Shown here piece by piece: positions 34,995 to 41,790 of a stretch of DNA of 64,000 bases. The stretch is from the NCBI RefSeq assembly GCF_049650445.1, contig NZ_JBASAD010000003.1:27249-91248 (forward strand), read 5' to 3'. Position numbers and translations under genes: made by a program. Positions within the stretch are counted from its first letter, which is position 1; the number at the start of each line of letters is the position of its first letter. This stretch comes from Castellaniella sp049650445. Its GTDB lineage: Bacteria > Pseudomonadota > Gammaproteobacteria > Burkholderiales > Burkholderiaceae_B. Below the pieces are notes generated by a model, which saw only the letters and a list, made by a program, of their open reading frames with translations, did not search any database and was not told the DNA's origin.

Positions 34995-35524
34995 GACAGT
35001 ATCCCCAGACGGACGAGCAGCGCCCCGACCAGCAAAGCGTACAGGGCCGCGACGATGTCGTCGATCATGACCCCGAAGCCGTTCTTGAAGCGCCGGTCGA
35101 ACAGGCTGACCGGCGGCGGCTTGACGATGTCGAAAAAGCGGAACAGCACCACCGAGACCAGTTGTGCCCAGAACCCATGCGGCATCAGCCACAGCACCAG
35201 CCAGATGGCGACGACCTCGTCCCAGTTGATGCCGCTGTGATCCGGCACGCCCAGGGCGTCGCCACAGCGCTGGGCAGCCCAGCAGCCGATGCCGAAGGAC
35301 AGCAGCAGGACCAGGATCATCCAGCCATCCGCCAGGTCGCGCAGCAGGACGGCCCACAGCAGCCAGCCCACCAAGGTGCCCCAGGTGCCCGGGGCAGGAT
35401 ACATCAGGCCGGAACCCAGGCCGAAGGCCAGGATCCGCTCGGGCCGGGCAAAGACCCAGGCGGCGGACGGACGCAGGATGGGCCCGGTCGGCCCGGGCTC
35501 TTTCGAGGCAGTCTGATGAGTCAT
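34991..35524 (-). CDS. pgpA: Phosphatidylglycerophosphatase A
   Basis: 177-residue membrane phosphatase that converts phosphatidylglycerophosphate to phosphatidylglycerol. Hydrophobic segments include GWMILVLLLSFGIGCWA and VVAIWLVLWLMPHG. Conserved stretches are GSGLMYPAPGTWGTL, the HSGINWDEVVA acidic cluster and VMIDDIVAALYA. ATGA overlaps join it to thiL and pncC. The start at 35524 was chosen from family length and overlap; a longer ORF to 35824 lies inside thiL. Confidence 0.95.
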   Translation of the reverse strand: MTHQTASKEPGPTGPILRPSAAWVFARPERILAFGLGSGLMYPAPGTWGTLVGWLLWAVLLRDLADGWMILVLLLSFGIGCWAAQRCGDALGVPDHSGINWDEVVAIWLVLWLMPHGFWAQLVSVVLFRFFDIVKPPPVSLFDRRFKNGFGVMIDDIVAALYALLVGALLVRLGILS

Positions 35525-36504
35525 GCGATATCTCCGCACGGCGCGGAAAAATGATCGAAACCCCGACGCGTCACCGACACGGCCTGACCCGCGCCATCCA
35601 GCACGCGCACGCCCTGGCCGCGCACCAGCGTGCCAACCCGGCTCACCGGTACATCCAACTGGCGTCCCAGGGCTTCGATCTGTTCGCGCCACAGGGGGCG
35701 GGCGGTGAAACACAGCTCGTAGGCATCCCCGCCGGACAGTATGGCTTCGCGGCGCAGGGATTCGTCCAGACCGGCCAGCGCCGGGTGCGCCGGCAAGGCA
35801 TCCAGCCACAGCTCGGCGCCACAATGGCTGGCCTGGAGGATATGGTCAAAGTCCTGCAGCAGGCCATCTGACACGTCGATGGCCGCATGGGCCACGCCGG
35901 CCAGATACCGGCCCAGTTTCAAGCGCGGCATGGGGCGGTCCAACGCGGGCCGGGTGGCGCGCAGGCGTTCAGGGTCGGGGGGCAATTGCCCCAGCACCAG
36001 GCGCAGCGCCAGATCGGCCGCACCCAAGGTGCCGGACACCCAGACGTCGTCGCCGACGCGGGCCGCGTCACGACGCAGGGCATGGGAACGGCGGACTTCG
36101 CCCAGCACGGTGATGCTGAGCACCACTGCGTCACCGCGCGTGGTGTCCCCGCCCACCAGAGGGCAATGGGATTCGCGGGCCAGGGTGTGAAAGCCGTCGG
36201 CAAAGGCCGCCAGCCAGGCATGATCGACGGCAGGCAGCGACAGCGCCAGCGTGCAGGCCAGGGGCCGGGCGCCCATGGCGGCCAGATCGGACAGATTGAC
36301 GGCCAGGGCCTTGTGGCCCAGGGCCTGGGGATCGGCATCGGGGAGGAAATGCCGGCCCTCGACCAGCATGTCGGTGCTGACGGCCAGCTCGCAGCCCGAC
36401 GACAGCGGCATCAGGGCGCAGTCATCGCCCACGCCCAGCATCTTCTCGGGCGCTGGCCGCCTGAAATAGCGCGCGATCAGGTCGAATTCGCCATCCGCCT
36501 GCAT
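35521..36504 (-). CDS. thiL: Thiamine-monophosphate kinase
   Basis: 327 residues. ATP-dependent phosphorylation of thiamine phosphate to thiamine diphosphate. PurM/ThiL-fold marks: GEFDLIARYFRR start, VGDDCALMPL (Mg-binding Asp), STDMLVEGRHF, KALAVNLSDLAAMGA, GGDTTRGDAVVLSIT, AAIDVSDGLLQDF and ILSGGDAYELCF. Start 36504 (MQADGEFDL). It lies between nusB (19 bp) and pgpA (4-bp overlap). Confidence 0.97.
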   Translation of the reverse strand: MQADGEFDLIARYFRRPAPEKMLGVGDDCALMPLSSGCELAVSTDMLVEGRHFLPDADPQALGHKALAVNLSDLAAMGARPLACTLALSLPAVDHAWLAAFADGFHTLARESHCPLVGGDTTRGDAVVLSITVLGEVRRSHALRRDAARVGDDVWVSGTLGAADLALRLVLGQLPPDPERLRATRPALDRPMPRLKLGRYLAGVAHAAIDVSDGLLQDFDHILQASHCGAELWLDALPAHPALAGLDESLRREAILSGGDAYELCFTARPLWREQIEALGRQLDVPVSRVGTLVRGQGVRVLDGAGQAVSVTRRGFDHFSAPCGDIA

Positions 36505-36523
36505 AAGCCCACCTTGCGGCGCC

Positions 36524-37009
36524 TCAACGGCGCGCCGTCGCCTGGACCTCGGGAGCGCGGACTTCGGCCGCGAGTTTGTCGAGCACACCGTTGACGAAAC
36601 GATAGCCGTCCGTGCCGCCGAACGACTTGGCGAGCTCGACGGCCTCGTTGATGGCCACGCGGTAGGGGACTTCGACGTGCTGGACGAGTTCAAAGCTGCC
36701 GATCAGCAGCACGGCGTGTTCGATGGGGGACAGTTCCGCCAGCGGCCGGTCGATATAGGGCACGAAACGTTCGCGCAACGCGACCGCCTGTGTGGCAGCC
36801 CCCTGCAACAGCGTCTGATACCACTGGGCGTCGGCCTGGTCGAAGTCCTCGCCATCGCGCACGTGGGCGTCGATCTCGCCGAGTTCGGCCAGATCGGCAC
36901 CACCGCGCAGCAGCCAGGCATACACGCCCTGCAGCGCGAATTCGCGCGCCAGCCGGCGCGCGCTACGGGCGTTGGCGCGGCCGGCGCGCGCGGGTTTGGA
37001 CTCAGTCAT
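36524..37009 (-). CDS. nusB: Transcription antitermination factor NusB
   Basis: 161 residues of the NusB all-helical fold, which binds boxA RNA with NusE (S10) for rRNA antitermination. The start of the fold is RSARRLAREFALQGVYAWLL. SPIEHAVLLIGSFELV and YRVAINEAVELAKSFGGTDGYRFVNGVLDKLA are diagnostic. ATG 37009 overlaps the ribH stop by 8 bp; an ORF extension to 37057 reads through the ribH acidic tail and is not real. Confidence 0.97.
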   Translation of the reverse strand: MTESKPARAGRANARSARRLAREFALQGVYAWLLRGGADLAELGEIDAHVRDGEDFDQADAQWYQTLLQGAATQAVALRERFVPYIDRPLAELSPIEHAVLLIGSFELVQHVEVPYRVAINEAVELAKSFGGTDGYRFVNGVLDKLAAEVRAPEVQATARR

Positions 37010-37526
37010 CGACGTCCTCGTCTTCGTCGTCGAAGTCCTCGTCGTCCTCGTCCTCATCTTCGGATTCAGGTTCCAGGGCGGCCACCAGATTGGCCATTTC
37101 GACGGCGGCGCGGGCGCAGTCGCGGCCCTTGTCGGCCGCGCGGGCCTGGGCCTGCTCGTCGGTGTCGGTGGTCAACACGCCGTTGGCGACCGGGATGCCG
37201 GTTTCCAGCGCGATGCGGCTGATGGCCGACGCCGATTCGTTGCTGACGATCTCAAAGTGATAGGTGTCGCCGCGGATCACGGCACCCAGGGCGATCAGGG
37301 CGTCGAATTCGAAGGTTTCGGCCATCTGGGCCAGGGCCACGCCCATTTCCAGCGCACCGGGCACGGACACCACCATGACGTCGCGCTCGTCCACACCCAG
37401 GGCGGCCAGTTCGTCCAGGCAGGTTTGCAGTTCAGCGGTGCCGATTTCTTCGTTGAACCGAGCACGCACGATGCCGATATGCAGGCCTTCCCCGTTCATG
37501 TCGGGGGTCATCACGTAGGGGTTCAT
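37002..37526 (-). CDS. ribH: 6,7-dimethyl-8-ribityllumazine synthase with acidic C-terminal tail
   Basis: 174 residues. It condenses the ribityl-pyrimidine with 3,4-dihydroxy-2-butanone 4-phosphate, the step before riboflavin. Conserved blocks are IVRARFNEEI, VSVPGALEMGVALAQM and ALGAVIRGDTYHFEIVSNE, with the catalytic His in DTYHFE. Most lumazine synthases end near residue 155. Here the last 24 residues are almost all Asp and Glu (EPESEDEDEDDEDFDDEDED and onward), probably a disordered extension on the capsid exterior. That tail is coded by GAC/GAG repeats. Confidence 0.96.
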   Translation of the reverse strand: MNPYVMTPDMNGEGLHIGIVRARFNEEIGTAELQTCLDELAALGVDERDVMVVSVPGALEMGVALAQMAETFEFDALIALGAVIRGDTYHFEIVSNESASAISRIALETGIPVANGVLTTDTDEQAQARAADKGRDCARAAVEMANLVAALEPESEDEDEDDEDFDDEDEDVDD

Positions 37527-37546
37527 AGTCGCGCTTCCTTGATCAA

Positions 37547-38728
37547 TCAGGTCGCGGCGTCGGATACGCCGGGTTCGTTATGGTAACCCGTAATGGTCAG
37601 GGAGAACCCTGCCATGCTGGGCATTTTGCGCGGCCGCGCCAGCAGCCGGGCCTGGCCCACACCGAGGTCGCGCAGGATCTGCGCACCGATGCCGAAGGTG
37701 CGCAGGCCGTGGCGTTCGCCGTCGACGGCGGGCCGCGTGGCCTGGGCATCGCCGGCGCTGCGAGCCCAGGCGTCGAACTGCGCAAACAGCAGATCGGCGC
37801 CGCCGTGGCAGTTCAACAGCACCAGAACGCCGCTGGGCGCCTGCGAGATGGCCTGCAGTGCCTGGGGAATGGTCCAGCTATGGCGGGTGGCGCCTTCGCA
37901 CAGCAGGTCCAGCACGCTGGCCGGCTCGTGGACACGCACCAGGGCCTCGGCGTCCGGCTGAATGTCGCCGTGCACCAGCGCCAGATGCGGCGCGTTGGAG
38001 GCGCGATCCCGGTAGGCCACGGCGCGGAACGATCCCCAGGGGGTGTTCACGGGACGCTCGACCAGGCGCTCGATCATGGTTTCGTGTTCGCTGCGGTACT
38101 GGATCAGGTCGGCAATGGTGCCGATCTTGAGCCCGTGCTCTTTGGCGAAGACCATCAGGTCCGGCAGGCGCGCCATGGTGCCGTCGGGTTTGAGGATTTC
38201 GCAGATCACGGAGGCCGGGGTCAGGCCCGCCATGGCGGTCAGGTCGCAACCGGCCTCGGTGTGGCCGGCGCGTACCAGCACCCCCCCCTGGACGGCACGG
38301 ACGGGAAAAATGTGGCCCGGCTGGACCAGATCGGCCGGCCGCGCGTCGCGCGCCACGGCGGCCTGGATGGTGCGCGCGCGGTCGGCGGCGGAAATGCCGG
38401 TGCCCACGCCTTCGGCAGCCTCGATCGAAACCGTGAAATTGGTGCCGTAGCGGGTGCCGTTCTGGTTGGACATCATCGACAACTGCAACTGCTCGCAGCG
38501 TTCGTGCGTCAGCGTCAGACAGACCAGCCCGCGCGCGTGGGTCACCATGAAATTGATCGCGTCAGGCGTGACGAAATCGGCCGCCAGGACCAGATCGCCC
38601 TCGTTCTCGCGGTCTTCTTCGTCTACCAGGATGACCATGTGGCCGGCCCGCAGCTCGTTCACGATCTCCTGGACCGGGGAAATATCGAAGGGCGGCTCGA
38701 TCGGCGCCGCGCCGGATGCGCTATTCAT
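37547..38728 (-). CDS. ribB: 3,4-dihydroxy-2-butanone-4-phosphate synthase with degenerate GTP cyclohydrolase II domain (RibBX)
   Basis: 393 residues. The N-terminal half is an intact RibB: VDEEDRENEGDLVLAADF and RAGHTEAGCDLTAMAG carry the metal and substrate residues. The C-terminal half follows the RibA fold (NTPWGSFRAVAYRDRASNA, HLALVHGDI), but the zinc site is missing. After VRVHEPASVLDLL there is no C-x2-GD and no C-x-C. So GTP cyclohydrolase activity is not expected and a separate ribA must exist elsewhere. Such fusions are common in proteobacteria. No FMN riboswitch is seen in the 55 bp before it. Confidence 0.93.
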   Translation of the reverse strand: MNSASGAAPIEPPFDISPVQEIVNELRAGHMVILVDEEDRENEGDLVLAADFVTPDAINFMVTHARGLVCLTLTHERCEQLQLSMMSNQNGTRYGTNFTVSIEAAEGVGTGISAADRARTIQAAVARDARPADLVQPGHIFPVRAVQGGVLVRAGHTEAGCDLTAMAGLTPASVICEILKPDGTMARLPDLMVFAKEHGLKIGTIADLIQYRSEHETMIERLVERPVNTPWGSFRAVAYRDRASNAPHLALVHGDIQPDAEALVRVHEPASVLDLLCEGATRHSWTIPQALQAISQAPSGVLVLLNCHGGADLLFAQFDAWARSAGDAQATRPAVDGERHGLRTFGIGAQILRDLGVGQARLLARPRKMPSMAGFSLTITGYHNEPGVSDAAT

Positions 38729-38783
38729 GGATGTGCCTAATCAAATAAGAAGAAAACGGGATGTGGGCATTTTAGCCTTTGCC

Positions 38784-40079
38784 CTAACCCTTGGCGGCCT
38801 CGGGCCCGCCCAGCAGGGCATCGGCGAATTCCGCCGCGACGAAGGGCTGCAAGTCCCGCATGCCCTCGCCCACGCCGATCCAGTAGACGGGTACGGGCCG
38901 CACCCCCTGGCTGCCGGCCGCCACCGCCGCCAGCGTCCCGCCCTTGGCGGTGCCGTCGAGCTTGGTGACGACCAGGCCGGTCAGGCCCAGCGCGGCATCG
39001 AAGGCGCGGATCTGCGCCAGCGCGTTCTGGCCGGTGTTGCCGTCCACCACCAGCAAGATCTCGTGGGGCGCCGAGGCGTCGGCCTTGCCGATGACGCGCT
39101 TGATCTTCTTCAGTTCTTCCATCAGGTGCAACTGGGTCGGCAGCCGGCCTGCCGTATCGACCAGCACCACATCCGCCGCCCGCGCGCGGCCGGCATTGAC
39201 TGCGTCGAAGGCCACGGCCGCCGGATCGCCGCCCTCCTGGGCGATGACGGTGACGCCGTTGCGCGCCCCCCAGGCCACCAGTTGTTCACGCGCCGCAGCG
39301 CGGAAGGTGTCGCCTGCGGCCAGCAGCACCGAAGCCTGGCGTTCCCGCAGAGCATGGGCCAGCTTGCCGATGGAGGTGGTCTTGCCCGCGCCATTGACCC
39401 CCGCGATCATGACCACCATGGGTGCGGCCTCACCCACGACAAAAGGCTTTTCCAGGACTTTCAGGTGTTCGGTCAGGATTTCGCGCAGCGCGGCGCGCAC
39501 GGCCTCGGGCTGCTCGATGCGCTGGCGGCGCACGTGCGCGCGCAGTTCCGCCAGCAGCTTTTCCGTGGCTTCGACCCCGGCGTCGGCCATGATGAGCGCG
39601 GTTTCCAGTTCCTCGAACAGGTTTTCGTCAACCTTGACCCCGATGAACAGCCCCCCCAGGCTCTGGCCGGTACGCGACAGGCCGCGCCGCAGCCGGCCCA
39701 GCCAGGAGCCGGAGGATGCGGGTTCGGCCGCTGCCGCTGTCTTGGCCGTATAGTCCAGCCGCGCCAGCGGGTCGGCGTCGGCCGTCTCGTCCGGCCGGTC
39801 CGACCAGGCGTCGGGCGGCTGCACGATCGCCCCGGACGGCGCGGGCTCGACACCGTTGGTGAACTCGGATACGGAGTCGGCCGCCCGGGGCGGCAGTTCA
39901 AGTGGCGCCGTCGTGGGAACTGCGGCGCCGGACACGATGGCTTCGAGCGGCAGTTCGGTCGGCGCCACCGGCGCCACTTCCGGCGCGTCCGGAATCTCCG
40001 GCACCTCGGGGACGAGGTCCTGCTGGAGCGCCGATTCCTGCGGCGCGGACGCCTTTTTGCGTTTAAAGAAACTGAACAT
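38784..40079 (-). CDS. ftsY: Signal recognition particle receptor FtsY
   Basis: 431 residues. The N-terminal 130 form a low-complexity acidic A region (MFSFFKRKKASAPQ start) for membrane association. The NG GTPase follows: GVNGAGKTTSIGKLAH (G1), DTFRAAAREQL, VLVDTAGRLPT (G3), TKLDGTAKGG (G4) and a GVGEGMRDLQPF end. It receives SRP-ribosome complexes for membrane-protein insertion. Start 40079; upstream in-frame residues to 40157 cross into rsmD's promoter and were dropped. Confidence 0.97.
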   Translation of the reverse strand: MFSFFKRKKASAPQESALQQDLVPEVPEIPDAPEVAPVAPTELPLEAIVSGAAVPTTAPLELPPRAADSVSEFTNGVEPAPSGAIVQPPDAWSDRPDETADADPLARLDYTAKTAAAAEPASSGSWLGRLRRGLSRTGQSLGGLFIGVKVDENLFEELETALIMADAGVEATEKLLAELRAHVRRQRIEQPEAVRAALREILTEHLKVLEKPFVVGEAAPMVVMIAGVNGAGKTTSIGKLAHALRERQASVLLAAGDTFRAAAREQLVAWGARNGVTVIAQEGGDPAAVAFDAVNAGRARAADVVLVDTAGRLPTQLHLMEELKKIKRVIGKADASAPHEILLVVDGNTGQNALAQIRAFDAALGLTGLVVTKLDGTAKGGTLAAVAAGSQGVRPVPVYWIGVGEGMRDLQPFVAAEFADALLGGPEAAKG

Positions 40080-40155
40080 AGGCTTTACACTGAAAACGAT
40101 CCGGCCAAGGCCCGGCGCAGACCTGGCGCCGTGACTCGACACCTGCTGCCTGCGC

Positions 40156-40755
40156 ATGAAAAAACATCAGATCCGTATTGTAGGCGGTGCCTACCGCCGC
40201 ACACCCATTTCCGTCCCGGACGGCGATCATCTGCGCCCGACGCCCGACCGGGTGCGGGAAACGCTGTTCAACTGGCTGGCCCATTTCTGGAACGGCACCT
40301 TCGCCGGCCGCCGTGTGCTGGACCTGTTCGCAGGCACCGGAGCGCTGGGCTTCGAAGCCGCGTCCCGGGGCGTGGGGACCGTCCAGTTGGTCGAACAAGC
40401 CCCGGCTGCGCTGGCCGGCCTGTGGGCCGTCCAGGCCCGCCTGAAGGCGCCCGCCATCCACATCCACGCGGGCGATGCCTGCGCCTTCCTGCGCGCCCAG
40501 CCCGCCCCCTCCTACGACCTGGTGATGCTCGACCCGCCCTTCGGCGCGGGCTGGCTGCCGCGCCTGCAGCCCCTGCTGGACCGGGCCGCGCTGCCAGGCA
40601 GTCTGCTATATCTGGAATCCGAGGCCGCCCTGGACGCACTGCCCCAGGAATGGGAGGTGCTGCGCCGGGGACGGGCGGGCCAGGTCCACTACGGGTTGAT
40701 CCGATTTGCTGCAACGCAAAAAAATATGAATAATGGCTGTTTGGAGAGTACCTGA
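40156..40755 (+). CDS. rsmD: 16S rRNA (guanine-966-N2)-methyltransferase
   Basis: 199 residues, an SAM-dependent Rossmann methyltransferase that modifies G966 of 16S rRNA. RIVGGAYRR, RPTPDRVRETLFNWL, the SAM loop VLDLFAGTGALGFEAASRG, and the catalytic DPPF in VMLDPPFGAG are all present. It diverges from ftsY by 76 bp, the standard pairing. coaD follows after 77 bp. Confidence 0.96.
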   Translation: MKKHQIRIVGGAYRRTPISVPDGDHLRPTPDRVRETLFNWLAHFWNGTFAGRRVLDLFAGTGALGFEAASRGVGTVQLVEQAPAALAGLWAVQARLKAPAIHIHAGDACAFLRAQPAPSYDLVMLDPPFGAGWLPRLQPLLDRAALPGSLLYLESEAALDALPQEWEVLRRGRAGQVHYGLIRFAATQKNMNNGCLEST

Positions 40756-40832
40756 ACACCCGCCCGAACCCGCCTTGCATCCGGGATCCTCTGATTTCGC
40801 ATACTGATTCCGTCAACCTATACGGAGACCCC

Positions 40833-41345
40833 ATGATCACCGCCGTCTATCCGGGCACTTTCGACCCGCTCACCCGTGGGCACGAGGACCTCGTACGACG
40901 AGCGGCCAGTCTGTTCGATCAGGTCGTCGTGGGCGTCGCCCACAGCCAGAACAAGCGGCCGTTCTTCACGCTCCAGGAACGTCTGGAGATCGCCGAGGAG
41001 GTCCTCGGACACTACCCCAACGTGCGGGTGCGCAGCTTCGGCGGCCTGCTGAAGGATTTCGTCCGCGAACAGGACGCTCGCGTCATTGTGCGCGGCCTGC
41101 GCGCCGTGTCGGATTTCGAATACGAATTCCAGATGGCCGGCATGAACCGCCACCTGCTGCCCGAGGTCGAGACCCTGTTCATGACGCCGTCGGACCAGTA
41201 CCAGTTCATTTCCGGCACCATCGTGCGAGAAATCGCCATCCTGGGCGGAGACGTCAGCAAGTTCGTGTTCCCGTCCGTGGAGCGCTGGTTGCACGCCAAG
41301 GCCAAGGCCCTGCGCGACGCGCAAGAAGCGGCGAACGGGAAATAG
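40833..41345 (+). CDS. coaD: Phosphopantetheine adenylyltransferase
   Basis: 170 residues. Transfers AMP from ATP to 4'-phosphopantetheine in coenzyme A synthesis. Nucleotidyltransferase marks: AVYPGTFDPLTRGHEDL with the TxGH motif, RGLRAVSDFEYEFQMAGMNR, and ISGTIVREIA. Full length, with a GGAGA site ahead of the start. A GACTCGCC/GGCGAGTC hairpin follows the stop. Confidence 0.97.
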   Translation: MITAVYPGTFDPLTRGHEDLVRRAASLFDQVVVGVAHSQNKRPFFTLQERLEIAEEVLGHYPNVRVRSFGGLLKDFVREQDARVIVRGLRAVSDFEYEFQMAGMNRHLLPEVETLFMTPSDQYQFISGTIVREIAILGGDVSKFVFPSVERWLHAKAKALRDAQEAANGK

Positions 41346-41355
41346 ATCCAGGCGC

Positions 41356-41375
41356 GACTCGCCTGCCGGCGAGTC
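41356..41375. terminator. Hairpin between convergent coaD and MOSC-N genes
   Basis: Perfect 8-bp stem GACTCGCC/GGCGAGTC with a TGCC loop in the 37-bp gap. There is no T tract on either side, so efficiency as a terminator is doubtful. Confidence 0.4.
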
Positions 41376-41382
41376 CAGGTCC

Positions 41383-41790
41383 TCAAGCCCAGTTCACAGG
41401 GCCGGCGTCCGGGTGCACCTTCACCAGCCGGCAGGGCTGGCCCAGCCATTGAGAAAACCAGGCCGAGGCCAGTTCACCCTCATCCACGACCCGCACGTCA
41501 CGCCCGCCGATCGACGCGGTGCGTTCGACGCTGTCATCATCCTCGATCACGTCCAGCGGCACGTCCAGGCGCAGCATGCCGTCCGCGCGGATCACCAGAT
41601 AACCGAAACGCAGGCTGACGTCGAGCCCCGCCAGGCCCGGTGCCCGACCGACATCCAGCCAGCGATCCTGATCGTCGACCGCCAGCCAGCGGCGGTCATA
41701 AGGCCGGGCGGCCTCGTCGGCCAGAGCGGTCGCCCCGGCGATCGGCTGAAAAGGGGATTCGGTCGTCATGGTGTGGTTTTCCTTGGTCAT
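41383..41790 (-). CDS. MOSC N-terminal beta-barrel domain protein (no catalytic MOSC domain)
   Basis: 135 residues resembling only the N-terminal beta-barrel that precedes molybdenum-cofactor sulfurase C-terminal (MOSC) domains: YDRRWLAVDDQDRWLDVGR, LVIRADGMLRLDVP, and WFSQWLGQPCRLVKVHPDAG near the end. The catalytic MOSC domain, which would follow, is absent, and the gene ends in a normal stop. The ATG at 41790 overlaps the AsmA-protein stop (ATGA), coupling the two. No function can be assigned with confidence. Confidence 0.65.
   Translation of the reverse strand: MTKENHTMTTESPFQPIAGATALADEAARPYDRRWLAVDDQDRWLDVGRAPGLAGLDVSLRFGYLVIRADGMLRLDVPLDVIEDDDSVERTASIGGRDVRVVDEGELASAWFSQWLGQPCRLVKVHPDAGPVNWA

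Noticed and set aside
38729..38783. FMN riboswitch before ribB
   Set aside because: The gap is only 55 bp and lacks the conserved RFN helices.
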